Shown: positions 9,893-19,031, numbered from the stretch's first letter. The stretch is 64,000 nt of DNA from an uncultured Nocardioides sp. (GCF_947488515.1 NZ_CANKZF010000003.1:434001-498000); one strand, 5' to 3'. Numbers and translations: made by a program. The notes: generated by a model from the letters alone, not told the origin.

Positions 9893-11029
9893 TCAGCCGA
9901 GCCCTGCGCACCCGCGCAACGCCCCGCGGCGGTCCCGGGAGGCCGCTGCGGCGGCACCGGAGTCCGGCGCGGCAAGCCCGTCCGCGCCGATCGTCGCCGG
10001 CCACCAGCGGGACGCGGTGACCCGCGCCCGCCCCGCCGGCTCCCGCGGCGGCTGGACCGTCAGTGTGAGGACGCCGGTGGGGCCGGGGGAGTACCACGCG
10101 AAGTTGCCCAGCCCGTAGGCGACGTAGCCCGGACCGAGGCGTCCGTCGCCCTGAAGCTCGTGGGCATGGCTGCCCACGACGAGGTCCGCGCCGGCTCCGA
10201 CCAGCCGACGCGCCAGCGAGCGCTGGTCGGCGGACGGGCAGCGCTCACCCTGGACGCCCCAGTGCAGGTAGGTGACGACCACGTCCGCCTCGGCATCCGC
10301 ACGTCGTACCTCCCGGAGCAGGCGCCTCGGATCGTTGGCGTCCGCGACACCCGGCCTGCCCGGACCTGCCGCCCAGGCGCCGGTGGGGTCGGCCGTGGGG
10401 TCCTGGTCGGCGGCCGAGGCCGCGATCGTCGCCACGCGCGTGCCGTCCACGTCGCTGACGGCCGGGGCGAAGGCCTCGTCCTCGTCGGCACCGATCCCGA
10501 CGACGGCCAGCTCAGGCCGCGCCGCGGCCGCGGCCCGCATGGTCGACGGGAGCCGTGCCCGACCGAGGTCGAGGGCGTGGTTGTTGGCCATGCTCGCGAC
10601 GTCGATCCCCGCCGCGGCCAGCGCCTCGAAGGCAGCCGTGCCGGCGGAGAAGACGAACCGCTTGCCCGGCTCGGGGCGCCCACCCGAGCCGACGGACGTC
10701 TCGAGGTTGACGATCGCCACGTCGGCGGCTGCCAGTGCCGTGGTGGACGGCGTCAACGCCGAGGCCGGGCGGAGCAGGCGGGGCGCCAACGCCCCCTCGA
10801 AGTGCACGTCTCCCGCGACGGCGATCTCCACCGGAGCCGGGCGGGGCTCACGTGGCGGGGGCGCCGCGGTGGTCGGGGACGGGTCCTCGGTCGTCGAGCC
10901 GGCCGGGGCACGGGACGACTCCGGGGACGACGGCTCGGCGGTCGGGCTGCAGCCCGCGGCCGCACCGCCGACGACCAGCGCGAGCACCGGGCCGCAACGG
11001 CGTACGCCCCTGGAGACGGCCCCGGTCAT
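9893..11029 (-). CDS. CapA-family lipoprotein (poly-gamma-glutamate synthesis-like metallophosphatase)
   Basis: The 378-residue protein begins with a signal peptide ending in a GAAAGC lipobox (C27), followed by a Ser/Pro/Thr-rich tether to about residue 65. The PGA_cap/CapA domain then shows AVAGDVHFEG, VNLETSVG, MANNHALDLG, LHWGVQGE and GSHAHELQG, the metal-ligand set of the calcineurin-like fold. No capB or capC genes are nearby, so polyglutamate capsule synthesis is unlikely; the family also includes cell-envelope phosphoesterases. It is convergent with the M28 peptidase gene, with 7 bases between stops. Confidence 0.85.
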   Translation of the reverse strand: MTGAVSRGVRRCGPVLALVVGGAAAGCSPTAEPSSPESSRAPAGSTTEDPSPTTAAPPPREPRPAPVEIAVAGDVHFEGALAPRLLRPASALTPSTTALAAADVAIVNLETSVGSGGRPEPGKRFVFSAGTAAFEALAAAGIDVASMANNHALDLGRARLPSTMRAAAAARPELAVVGIGADEDEAFAPAVSDVDGTRVATIAASAADQDPTADPTGAWAAGPGRPGVADANDPRRLLREVRRADAEADVVVTYLHWGVQGERCPSADQRSLARRLVGAGADLVVGSHAHELQGDGRLGPGYVAYGLGNFAWYSPGPTGVLTLTVQPPREPAGRARVTASRWWPATIGADGLAAPDSGAAAAASRDRRGALRGCAGLG

Positions 11030-11110
11030 GGCGTCATGGTGCCACCGATCACCCGACACACCACCCGAAGTGGGTGGGACGCCGTGGGCGGACGATGACA
11101 GACTCAGGGC

Positions 11111-11653
11111 ATGAGAACTCGGATCTCGCTCCTGGCCGTCCCTGCGATGGCGCTCGTCGCTGTCACGGCCGCGCCGGCGCACGCAGAGTTCTACCGCATC
11201 GACGACCCGGCCGACGCCAAGGGATCGCTGACCGACATCTACGGGCTCGAGGCCAACCACGGGGCCGACAACGTGCGCGTCAAGGTGCGCTTCAACGAGC
11301 TGATGCGGACCAGCGCGGCCGGCGTCTCCGTCTTCTTCGACACCGACCGCGAGTCCAAGGGACCGGAGTACGTCCTGAGCAGCGGCCTCGGCGACGGGAC
11401 CGACTACGTGCTGACCGAGGCCGATGGGTGGCGCGGCAGCGACGACCGGGTCCGGTGCGACTACTCGGCCCGGCCCAAGTGGGGTCGGGACCTCTTCCGC
11501 GCCGTCGTCAGCCGTGACTGCTTCGACCGGACGCCGTCGGTGCGGGTCTCGGTCAAGATGGTCGACCAGGCGGACGGCTCCCACCCGGTCGTCGACTGGG
11601 TCCCCAAGCGCCAGCGGTGGACCCTCCCGATCGCGTCGGGGCTCGGCGCCTGA
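11111..11653 (+). CDS. Secreted hypothetical protein
   Basis: The 180-aa product has a classical Sec signal peptide (MRTRISLLAVPAMALVAV) with a likely cleavage at AHA-EF. The mature part is about 155 residues, rich in Asp and Arg, with two cysteines (in RVRCDYSAR and SRDCFDR) that could form a disulfide. The VKVRFNEL and VSVFFDTD segments suggest a beta-sandwich. I do not recognise the family. A CAGACT hexamer lies 6 nt before the ATG, consistent with a weak leaderless promoter. It is divergent from the CapA gene. Confidence 0.65.
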   Translation: MRTRISLLAVPAMALVAVTAAPAHAEFYRIDDPADAKGSLTDIYGLEANHGADNVRVKVRFNELMRTSAAGVSVFFDTDRESKGPEYVLSSGLGDGTDYVLTEADGWRGSDDRVRCDYSARPKWGRDLFRAVVSRDCFDRTPSVRVSVKMVDQADGSHPVVDWVPKRQRWTLPIASGLGA

Positions 11654-11666
11654 CCCACGGGTGCCG

Positions 11667-12494
11667 TCAGGCGGCCGCGACCAGTCCCACCGCCAGGCCG
11701 CAGAGCGCCAGCCCCAGCGCCTGCGAGGCGTGGACGCGCTCGCGCAGCACGAGTGCCGCGAGGGCGATGGTCACGGCCGGATAGAGCGACGTCACCACGG
11801 ACGCGATCGTCAGCAGCCCGGTCTGGGTGGCCAGGAGGAACGCGGCGGCTGCCGCGGTGGACAGCACGCCCGCGACCGCGCCCCACGCCTGCGAGGGGTG
11901 GTCGGGGACCCAGCGTGCACCCAGCACGGCCGCGGTCAGGGCGACCGCGACAGCGCCAACCCCCTGGGCGACCGCCAGCGGTGCGAATCCCGCCGCCTCG
12001 GGCACCTGCCCCATCGCGGCGAACAGCAGCCCGAAGCCCACGCCGGCGAGGACACCGTCGAGGATCCCCGCCGCGAGGTCGCCCGAGCCGCCGGGCTCCC
12101 GGCTCACCAGCCAGATCCCCGGGACGGCGGCCGCGATGCCGGCCCACACGAACAGGGCTGGTCGCTCGCCCGTGGCGATGCCGACGCACACCGGCAGGAG
12201 CGCGGCACCGACCGCCGAGATCGGCGCGACCACGCCCATCCGTCCGGCCGCCAGGCCCCGGTAGAGGAACGCGCCGCCCACCCCGCTGCCGACGCCGGCG
12301 AGGACACCCCACGCGAGGTCCGCGCGGGTGGGTGAGCCCTCGGTCAGCAGGGCGAGGCCGACCGCTCCCACGAAGGCCACGCTGGTCCCGACGAAGGCGA
12401 CCGGCCACGCCGACGTACGACGCGCGGCGAGGCCGCCGACGAAGTCCGAGAGCCCGTAGGCGACGGCTGCCGCGAGCGAGAGCAGGACGGCCAC
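11667..12494 (-). CDS. EamA/DMT-family membrane transporter
   Basis: The 275-residue protein is almost entirely hydrophobic with about ten predicted transmembrane helices arranged as two EamA repeats (first beginning LLSLAAAVAYGLSDFVGGLAARR, second beginning GILDGVLAGVGFGLLFAAMG). This is the drug/metabolite transporter superfamily, with substrate unknown. It starts 10 bases after the stop of the DUF456 gene on the same strand, so the two are probably cotranscribed. Confidence 0.85.
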   Translation of the reverse strand: MAVLLSLAAAVAYGLSDFVGGLAARRTSAWPVAFVGTSVAFVGAVGLALLTEGSPTRADLAWGVLAGVGSGVGGAFLYRGLAAGRMGVVAPISAVGAALLPVCVGIATGERPALFVWAGIAAAVPGIWLVSREPGGSGDLAAGILDGVLAGVGFGLLFAAMGQVPEAAGFAPLAVAQGVGAVAVALTAAVLGARWVPDHPSQAWGAVAGVLSTAAAAAFLLATQTGLLTIASVVTSLYPAVTIALAALVLRERVHASQALGLALCGLAVGLVAAA

Positions 12495-12504
12495 GGCGGG
12501 GACC

Positions 12505-13020
12505 TCAGGTGGCCGCGACGCCGGCGACCCACACGATCGCAGCGAGGGAGGCCGCCACGAGCTCGATGAGGATCGAGACGCCCACGGCGCGCAGCGCGCC
12601 CTTCGTCGAGGGCCAGGCCAGGGCGCCGCCCACCCGCGCTCGTTCGGCGACGTACACGCCGAGGACGAACCCGATGAACATGCCGATGACGGGGATCACG
12701 AAGAACCCGATGAAGCCGAGCAGGGCGCCGACGAGCAGCGTGCGGTTGGGCACGCCGGCGGTCTTGAGCCGGCGGCCCGGCACGAGGTACTTCACGACCG
12801 ATCCGACGACGAGGAGCAGGGCGCTCACGGCGAACACCGCCCAAGCAGTGGACGTACCGACCTCGAGGGTCCACACGAAGATCGCGCCGAGCACCAGGAT
12901 CGTCCCGGGCAGGACGGGCACGATGATGCCCGCGATGCCGACGGCGATCGCGATGGAGATGAGGATCTCGGTGGGGCTCACGGGCACAGCCTCCCAGACG
13001 TCGTACGCGCGGACGGACAT
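12505..13020 (-). CDS. DUF456 family membrane protein
   Basis: The 171-residue protein has four or five hydrophobic helices and the DUF456 pattern: ILISIAIAVGIAGIIVPVLPG near residue 20, VVKYLVPGRRLKTAG in the middle and a Gly-rich LGFIGFFVIPVIGMFIGFVLGVY. Function is unknown. The start is not certain: ATG 13020 gives a 16-residue N-terminal extension before the first helix, and GTG 12980 is an alternative. It is followed closely by the EamA gene. Confidence 0.8.
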   Translation of the reverse strand: MSVRAYDVWEAVPVSPTEILISIAIAVGIAGIIVPVLPGTILVLGAIFVWTLEVGTSTAWAVFAVSALLLVVGSVVKYLVPGRRLKTAGVPNRTLLVGALLGFIGFFVIPVIGMFIGFVLGVYVAERARVGGALAWPSTKGALRAVGVSILIELVAASLAAIVWVAGVAAT

Positions 13021-13049
13021 GGACGGGTGAGGACGAGTGGGGGGACGCA

Positions 13050-13082
13050 GAACGGCCCCGGAGAGCGTGTCCGGGGCCGTTC
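13050..13082 (-). terminator. Terminator hairpin after the DUF7455 gene
   Basis: A perfect 13-bp GC-rich stem (13050-13062 with 13070-13082) closes on a 7-base loop, 29 bases beyond the DUF7455 stop. It separates that gene from DUF456. Confidence 0.75.
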
Positions 13083-13111
13083 GGGAAGTCGGTGGGTGCG
13101 GTCGGTGTGGC

Positions 13112-13333
13112 TCAGGCCTCGCTGCCGGCAGAGGGGTCCAGCTTGTGGGTCTCGTCGTGGACGGCGGCGGCAACCTCGCGGAGCTTCTCGCCGTGCTCGC
13201 GAGCGTGGTGCGCGCAGAAGAGCAGCTCGCCGCCGGTCTGGAGCTCCACACGGAGGTAGGCCTGGGCGCCGCAGCGGTCGCAGCGGTCACCGGCCGTCAG
13301 GACGGCCTGGGTGGGTGCGGTGGCAGTGGTCAC
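13112..13333 (-). CDS. DUF7455 small zinc-binding-like protein
   Basis: The 73-aa protein carries CDRCGAQAY, then GGELLFCAHHAREH, a CxxC...CxHH-type set that could bind one zinc. This family is typically found beside sigA and parE in actinobacteria; its role is unknown. The GTG at 13333 is preferred because a GAGG ribosome site lies 5 nt upstream and the product begins VTTATAP, as is usual for the family. An ATG at 13354 would add seven residues. It is divergent from parE across 256 bases. Confidence 0.8.
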   Translation of the reverse strand: MTTATAPTQAVLTAGDRCDRCGAQAYLRVELQTGGELLFCAHHAREHGEKLREVAAAVHDETHKLDPSAGSEA

Positions 13334-13575
13334 GTCAGCCTCATTTCTGTTCATCGGTGTCTGGCCCAACGTAGCCAGTGGGACAAAGATTCCCTGCTGT
13401 CGTTTCAGGATCGAGAACTCTTCAAGTCAATCACGTCACACCCTTCCGCGCTGGCGTTGTCCTCAAGCGTGGACGAGCCGTTGCGGAAGCGATACCTGTC
13501 CGGTGCCCCACGCTAGACCGGACCATGCGTGGCGGGAGGCAGGCGTGCCTCCGTCGGCGCCCGGCGTGTCGCGGG

Positions 13576-13581
13576 TAGGTT
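13576..13581 (+). promoter_or_regulatory. -10 element of leaderless promoter for parE
   Basis: TAGGTT lies 8 nt before the GTG at 13590. The rest of the 256-base gap toward DUF7455 is relatively AT-rich (13380-13440) but shows no clear second promoter. Confidence 0.5.
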
Positions 13582-13589
13582 CTTCCCTT

Positions 13590-15662
13590 GTGGCAGCACC
13601 GGCAGACAACACGTACAACGCCGCACACCTCCTCGTCCTCGAGGGGCTCGACGCGGTCCGCAAGCGACCGGGCATGTACATCGGCTCGACCGACACGCGC
13701 GGCCTGATGCACTGCCTCTGGGAGATCATCGACAACGGCGTGGACGAGGCCCTGGCCGGCGTCGCGCACTCCGTCGAGGTGACGCTGCACGACGACGGAT
13801 CGGTCGAGGTGTACGACGACGGCCGCGGCATCCCGACCGACAAGGAGCCCAAGACCGGCCTGTCGGGCGTCGAGGTCGTCGCGACCAAGCTGCACGCCGG
13901 CGGCAAGTTCGGCGGCGGGTCCTACGTCGCCACCGGCGGCCTGCACGGCGTCGGCCTGTCCGTGGTCAACGCGCTGTCCGCCCGGATGGACATCGACGTC
14001 GACCGGTCGCCCAACCAGCAGGGCCTGTCCTTCCAGCGGGGTGTGCCCGGCGTCTTCGACGGCGAGGGCCCCGGTGCGGCGTTCACCCCGCAGTCCGGCC
14101 TGACCCGCAAGGGCAAGCGGGTGGCGAAGGGCCGGACGGGCACCCGGATCCGGTTCTGGCCGGACCGGCAGATCTTCACCAAGGACGCCCGGTTCGAGAT
14201 GGAGGGCCTGATCGGCCGCGCCCGGCAGACGTCGTACATCGTCCCGGGCCTCGAGCTCGTCATCCGCGACCAGCGCTCCTCGGAGATGGTGGAGGAGAAG
14301 TTCCGCCACGACGGCGGCATCGCGGAGTTCGTCGAGTTCCTCTCCCACGGTGAGCCGGTGACCGACATCCTGCGCCTTCAGGGCACCGACACCTTCACCG
14401 AGACGGTGCCGCTGCTCGACGACAAGGGGCACATGACTCCCCAGGAGGTCGAGCGCGAGCTCACCGTCGACGTCGCGGTGCGGTGGGACACCGCCTACGA
14501 CACCGAGCTGCGCTCGTTCGTCAACGTGATCGCGACGCCCAAGGGCGGCACCCACGTCAGCGGGTTCGAGGCCGCGCTGACCAAGACGTTCAACGACTCC
14601 ATGCGCGCCGCCAAGGTGCTCAAGGCCGCCGACACCGACGTCATCAAGGACGACGTGCAGGAGGGGCTCACCGCGGTGGTGACCGTCCGGCTCGCCGAGC
14701 CGCAGTTCGAGGGCCAGACCAAGGAGATCCTCGGCACACCCGCCGCGCGGAGCGTCGTGCGCAAGGTCGTGGCCGCCGAGCTCAAGGCGTTCCTCACCTC
14801 CACCAAGCGGGCCGAGAAGGCCCAGGCCAAGCTGCTGATGGAGAAGGTCGCAGGTGCGTCGAAGACCCGGCTCGCGGCCCGCCAGCACAAGGAGAACCAG
14901 CGGCGCAAGAACGCGCTGGAGTCCTCGGCGCTGCCGGCCAAGCTCTTCGACTGCCGCAGCACCGACACCGAGCGCACCGAGCTCTTCATCGTCGAGGGCG
15001 ACTCGGCGATGGGCACCGCGAAGGCGGCGCGGAGCAGCGAGTTCCAGGCGCTGCTGCCGATCCGCGGCAAGATCCTCAACGTCCAGAAGGCCACCGTCGG
15101 CGACATGCTCAAGAACGCCGAGTGCGCCTCGATCATCCAGGTCGTCGGCGCCGGCTCGGGCCGCACCTTCGACCTCGAGGCGGCCCGCTACGGCCGGATC
15201 ATCCTGATGGCTGACGCCGACTCCGACGGTGCGCACATCCGCTGCCTGCTCGCGACGCTCTTCTTCAAGTACATGCCCGAGCTCGTGCGCGACGGCCGGC
15301 TCTTCTCGGCCGTGCCGCCGCTGCACCGCATCGAGCTGTCCAACCCCAAGAAGGGGATGGACAAGTACATCTACACGTACTCCGACGACGAGCTGCAGCG
15401 CAAGCTCGCCGAGCTGAAGAGGAAGAACGTGCGCTGGAAGGACCCGGTCCAGCGCTACAAGGGCCTGGGTGAGATGGACGCCGACCAGCTGGCCGAGACC
15501 ACCATGGACCCGCGCCACCGCACGCTCCGCAAGCTCACCATCGACGACGTCGACGAGGCGAGCAAGGTCTTCGACCTGCTGATGGGCTCCGACGTGGCCC
15601 CGCGCAAGGAGTTCATCGTGCAGGGTGCCTACGAGGTCGACGTGGAGACGCTGGACGCCTGA
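13590..15662 (+). CDS. parE: DNA topoisomerase IV subunit B (ParE type)
   Basis: The 690-residue type IIA topoisomerase ATPase subunit shows the GHKL motifs EIIDNGVDEAL, DDGRGIPTD and GGLHGVGLSVVNALS, and the TOPRIM motifs EGDSAMG and DADSDGAHIRCLL. The end is a short PQRYKGLGEMDADQL-type tail. It pairs with parC at 22522-25041 and lies near sigA, the usual actinobacterial place for topoisomerase IV rather than gyrase. The GTG at 13590 fits both the family N-terminus and the leaderless promoter. Confidence 0.93.
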   Translation: MAAPADNTYNAAHLLVLEGLDAVRKRPGMYIGSTDTRGLMHCLWEIIDNGVDEALAGVAHSVEVTLHDDGSVEVYDDGRGIPTDKEPKTGLSGVEVVATKLHAGGKFGGGSYVATGGLHGVGLSVVNALSARMDIDVDRSPNQQGLSFQRGVPGVFDGEGPGAAFTPQSGLTRKGKRVAKGRTGTRIRFWPDRQIFTKDARFEMEGLIGRARQTSYIVPGLELVIRDQRSSEMVEEKFRHDGGIAEFVEFLSHGEPVTDILRLQGTDTFTETVPLLDDKGHMTPQEVERELTVDVAVRWDTAYDTELRSFVNVIATPKGGTHVSGFEAALTKTFNDSMRAAKVLKAADTDVIKDDVQEGLTAVVTVRLAEPQFEGQTKEILGTPAARSVVRKVVAAELKAFLTSTKRAEKAQAKLLMEKVAGASKTRLAARQHKENQRRKNALESSALPAKLFDCRSTDTERTELFIVEGDSAMGTAKAARSSEFQALLPIRGKILNVQKATVGDMLKNAECASIIQVVGAGSGRTFDLEAARYGRIILMADADSDGAHIRCLLATLFFKYMPELVRDGRLFSAVPPLHRIELSNPKKGMDKYIYTYSDDELQRKLAELKRKNVRWKDPVQRYKGLGEMDADQLAETTMDPRHRTLRKLTIDDVDEASKVFDLLMGSDVAPRKEFIVQGAYEVDVETLDA

Positions 15663-15809
15663 TGGACGCGTCGCGGCGGACGCTCCACGCTCCCGGGAGC
15701 CTCGGGACTTCCGCAGCCAGACCGGCACGGAACGCTGGACGCGTACCGCATCGACCGGGTCGACCAGCGCATCGCTGCGATGAAGGCCGAACGGGAGCGC
15801 GGCGCCTGA
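15663..15809 (+). other. Possible coding remnant between parE and the GMC oxidoreductase gene
   Basis: In frame with parE but beyond its stop, the sequence stays open and ends LDAYRIDRVDQRIAAMKAERERGA-stop, which reads like the charged C-terminal tail of a real protein (for example a transporter). There is no usable start codon. Either a truncated gene end or chance is possible. Confidence 0.25.
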
Positions 15810-15832
15810 CATACGTCGGACCGTGACAGTGG

Positions 15833-15861
15833 TTGTGTCGCGATCGCGCCGGCCGTAGGTT
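15833..15861 (+). promoter_or_regulatory. Promoter of the GMC oxidoreductase/aldehyde dehydrogenase operon
   Basis: TTGTGT (15833-15838), a 17-base spacer and TAGGTT (15856-15861) form a sigma-70 promoter. A 10-bp perfect palindrome, CGCGATCGCG (15839-15848), sits in the spacer and could be an operator. The leader is about 30 nt, with AGGGAG as ribosome site. Confidence 0.55.
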
Positions 15862-15897
15862 TGTGGCCCGCGTCACACCGCCGTCGACAGGGAGCCC

Positions 15898-17481
15898 ATG
15901 CCCGACGAAACGTTCGACTACATCGTCATCGGATCGGGCAGCGCGGGCGGTGTCGTCGCCGCGCGGCTGACGGAGGACCCGGAGGTCCGGGTGCTGCTGC
16001 TCGAGGCGGGCCCTGCCGACGACGACGACAACATCCACATCCCGCTCGCCTTCTCGGCGCTCTTCAAGACCAGGTGGGACTGGAACTACGAGACGACCCC
16101 GCAGAAGCACCTCGGCGGGCGCCGGGCCTACTGGCCCCGCATGAAGGCGCTCGGCGGCTGCTCCTCGATGAACGCGATGATCTACATCCGCGGCAACCAC
16201 GCCGACTACGACGAGTGGCGCGACGCCTACGGGGCGACGGGGTGGGGCTTCGACGACGTGCTGCCCTACTTCCGCAAGGCCGAGCGCAACACCCGCCTCG
16301 GCGGCCCCTTCCACGGCAGCGACGGTCCGCTGCACGTGGAGGACCGGACCTACGACCACGAGCTGAGCACGGCGTTCGTCGAGGCAGGTGTCGTCGCCGG
16401 GCTCAAGCGCAACGACGACTTCAACGGCGCCGAGCAGGAGGGCGTCGGGCTCTACCAGGTGACGTGCAGGAAGGGGCGGCGCTGGTCCGTCGCGGATGCC
16501 TACATCCACCCGGCAGCCACGCGCCCCAACCTCACCGTCCGCACCGAGGCCTTCGTGACGCGCATCGTGCTGGAGGGCAACCGTGCGGTCGGTGTCGCCT
16601 ACACGCGCCGCGGCGAGCACCTCGTGGCGAGGGCGGACGCCGAGGTCGTCCTCAGCGGCGGCGCCGTCAACAGCCCGCAGCTGCTGATGCTGTCCGGCAT
16701 CGGCCCCGGTGCCCACCTGCGCGACATGGGTATCGACGTCGCCGTCGAGTCGTCGGGAGTGGGCCAGAACCTGCAGGACCACCCCGCGGCGGGCATCCTC
16801 AGCTACACCAAGGACACGACCGACATCGCGGAGATGCTGGGGTTGGGCAACCTCGTCAGGTGGAAGGCGACCGGCAAGGGTCCGCTGAGCTCCAACGTCG
16901 GGGAGGCCGGTGCGTTCTACACCTCGCGCGACGACCTCGCGCTGCCCGACATCCAGCTGCACGTCGCGCCGACCGGCTTCTACGACAACGGCATGCACGA
17001 GCCCGTACGCCGCGCGCTCACCACGGCCATCACGCTGGTCAACGTGCGGAGCTCGGGCCACGTCCGGTTGCGCTCGGCCGACCCGACCTGGCACCCCGAG
17101 ATCGATCCGGGCTACTTCGACGACCGCGCCGACCTCGACGCGATGATCGGTGGCTTCCGCACGGCCCTGGAGATCCTGCGCCAGGGCCCGATCGCGCGGT
17201 TCGTCGACGAACCATGGGTCCCGGGGTCGACCGACCCGAGCGACGACGAGATCGTCGACGGCATCGGGCGGCTGGGCCAGACGCTCTACCACCCCGTCGC
17301 GACGTGCGCCATGGGCACCGTCGACGGCAGCGTGGTCGACCCCGAGCTGAGGGTCCACGGCGTCGAGGGCCTGCGGGTGGCCGACGCCTCGGTGATGCCG
17401 AGGGTCCCGCGCGGCAACACCAACGCCCCCACCATCATGATCGGCGAGAAGTGCGCAGATCTCATCAAGGAGTCCCGATGA
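15898..17481 (+). CDS. GMC-family FAD oxidoreductase, choline/alcohol dehydrogenase type
   Basis: The 527-residue flavoprotein begins with the FAD dinucleotide motif DYIVIGSGSAGGVVA, followed by LEAGP, then the GMC signature GGCSSMNAMIYIRG (about residues 84-97). SGGAVNSPQLLMLSGIG (GMC signature 2) and the catalytic region YHPVATCAMG and PRGNTNAPTIMIGEK close the protein. With the adjoining aldehyde dehydrogenase it should oxidise an alcohol to an acid in two steps. Choline to betaine (BetA/BetB) is the obvious candidate, but no betaine/choline transporter or BetI is nearby, so the substrate is inferred. Its stop overlaps the next start (ATGA). Confidence 0.88.
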   Translation: MPDETFDYIVIGSGSAGGVVAARLTEDPEVRVLLLEAGPADDDDNIHIPLAFSALFKTRWDWNYETTPQKHLGGRRAYWPRMKALGGCSSMNAMIYIRGNHADYDEWRDAYGATGWGFDDVLPYFRKAERNTRLGGPFHGSDGPLHVEDRTYDHELSTAFVEAGVVAGLKRNDDFNGAEQEGVGLYQVTCRKGRRWSVADAYIHPAATRPNLTVRTEAFVTRIVLEGNRAVGVAYTRRGEHLVARADAEVVLSGGAVNSPQLLMLSGIGPGAHLRDMGIDVAVESSGVGQNLQDHPAAGILSYTKDTTDIAEMLGLGNLVRWKATGKGPLSSNVGEAGAFYTSRDDLALPDIQLHVAPTGFYDNGMHEPVRRALTTAITLVNVRSSGHVRLRSADPTWHPEIDPGYFDDRADLDAMIGGFRTALEILRQGPIARFVDEPWVPGSTDPSDDEIVDGIGRLGQTLYHPVATCAMGTVDGSVVDPELRVHGVEGLRVADASVMPRVPRGNTNAPTIMIGEKCADLIKESR

Positions 17482-19004
17482 GCACCCCCATGACCAGCAC
17501 CCTCGGCCCGGCCACGACCTCCGGCGGGGGCGAGACGTTCGACTCCCTCAACCCCGCCACCGGCGACGTCGTGGGCACCCACCCGGTCGCCGGTCGCGAG
17601 GAGGTCGACGCCGCCGTCGTCCGCGCCCGTGAGGCGGTGGACTGGTGGGGCAACCTGTCGTTCGACGAGCGGGCAGAGCTCCTGCTCACCTGGCGTTCGG
17701 TGATCACCCGCCGGATCGCCCAGCTGGCGGACCTGTCCCACCGCGAGACCGGGAAGCCGCACGGTGACGCCCAGCTCGAGATCGTCCTCGCCATCGAGCA
17801 CATCGCCTGGGCGGCCAGGAACGCGAAGAAGGTGCTCGGGGCACGCAAGGTCGGCTCCGGGCTGCTGATGGCCAACCAGGCCGCCACCGTGGCCTACCAC
17901 CCGCTCGGTGTCGTGGGTGTGATCGGGCCGTGGAACTACCCCGTCTTCACCCCGATGGGATCGATCGCGTACGCCCTGGCCGCGGGCAACGCGGTCGTGT
18001 TCAAGCCCAGCGAGTACACGCCCGGTGTCGGCCAGTGGCTCGCCGACTCGTTCCGCGAGGTGGTGCAGGGCCGCGACGTGCTGCAGGTGGTCACGGGCCT
18101 GGGCGAGACCGGCAACGCGCTGTGCCGCGCGCGGGTCGACAAGCTCGCCTTCACGGGATCCGGACGGACCGGCAAGCTGGTCATGGCCGCATGCGCCGAG
18201 AACCTGACGCCGGTCGTCATCGAGGCCGGGGGCAAGGACTCGCTCATCGTCGACGAGGACGCCGACCTGGCCAAGGCGGCCGAGGCCGCGCTGTGGGGCG
18301 GGATGGCCAACGCCGGGCAGACCTGCACCGGCACCGAGCGCGTCTACGTGCACCGCAACGTCTTCGACGACTTCATGACCGAGATCCTCGCCCAGGCGGA
18401 CGGCCTGCGCGCCGCAGCCGACTCCGCTGCCCAGATCGGGCCGATCACCATGCCGTCCCAGCTCGGGATCATCCGGAGCCACATCGATGACGCCGTCGCC
18501 AAGGGTGCCCGGGTCGCGCTCGGCGGCCCCGACGCCGTGGGGGAGCGGTTCGTGCAGCCGACGATCCTGACGCACGTGCCCGAGCACTCCACGGCGATCA
18601 CCGAGGAGACCTTCGGCCCGACGCTGACGATCAACCCCGTCGACAGCATGGAGGAGGCCGTGCGCCTCACCAACGCGACCCAGTACGGTCTCGCGGGCGC
18701 GGTGTTCTCCCGGGCCAACGGCATGTCGATCGCCCGTCGCATCCGGTCCGGGATGACGTCGGTGAACTCCGTCATCTCCTTCGCTGCCGTGCCGGCCCTG
18801 CCCTTCGGCGGCGTCGGGCAGTCGGGGTTCGGCCGCATCCACGGAGCCGACGGGCTCAGGGAGTTCACCTACGCCAAGGCGATCACCCGGCAGAAGTTCG
18901 CGCCGGTGATGAACCTGACGTCCTTCGCGCGCGACGCTGCGACCGACGGCAAGGTCGCGCAGCTCATCACCCTGCTGCACGGGGGCAAGCAGACCCTCAA
19001 GTAG
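17478..19004 (+). CDS. NAD(P)-dependent aldehyde dehydrogenase
   Basis: The 508-residue protein shows the ALDH motifs GPWNYPVFTPMG, FKPSEYTP, FTGSGRTGKLV, VIEAGGKDS (general-base Glu) and NAGQTCTGTERVYV (catalytic Cys), followed by ETFGPTL. It is coupled to the GMC oxidoreductase by an ATGA overlap, so it probably takes that enzyme's aldehyde product. A BetB-like role is plausible but unproven. The C-terminal tail (TSFARDAATDGKVAQLITLLHGGKQ) is longer than in typical BetB. The reading frame is open upstream through betA-like sequence, but that is a shadow, not a fusion. Confidence 0.9.
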   Translation: MSTPMTSTLGPATTSGGGETFDSLNPATGDVVGTHPVAGREEVDAAVVRAREAVDWWGNLSFDERAELLLTWRSVITRRIAQLADLSHRETGKPHGDAQLEIVLAIEHIAWAARNAKKVLGARKVGSGLLMANQAATVAYHPLGVVGVIGPWNYPVFTPMGSIAYALAAGNAVVFKPSEYTPGVGQWLADSFREVVQGRDVLQVVTGLGETGNALCRARVDKLAFTGSGRTGKLVMAACAENLTPVVIEAGGKDSLIVDEDADLAKAAEAALWGGMANAGQTCTGTERVYVHRNVFDDFMTEILAQADGLRAAADSAAQIGPITMPSQLGIIRSHIDDAVAKGARVALGGPDAVGERFVQPTILTHVPEHSTAITEETFGPTLTINPVDSMEEAVRLTNATQYGLAGAVFSRANGMSIARRIRSGMTSVNSVISFAAVPALPFGGVGQSGFGRIHGADGLREFTYAKAITRQKFAPVMNLTSFARDAATDGKVAQLITLLHGGKQTLK

Positions 19005-19015
19005 CGCCGACGCGA

Positions 19016-19031
19016 CGCTGCTCGAGCAGCG
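19016..19031. repeat. Perfect 16-bp palindrome after the aldehyde dehydrogenase gene
   Basis: CGCTGCTCGAGCAGCG is a loop-free perfect palindrome 11 bases past the stop codon. It may help end transcription or be a protein site. Confidence 0.5.

Noticed and set aside
13311..13589. Upstream extension of parE by 93 codons
   Set aside because: The extra sequence overlaps the divergent DUF7455 gene, has no family match and would bypass the leaderless promoter at 13576.
15861..19004. A 1047-codon open frame suggesting a dehydrogenase fusion
   Set aside because: Its first half is out of frame with the GMC oxidoreductase; the real aldehyde dehydrogenase starts at 17478 with an ATGA overlap.
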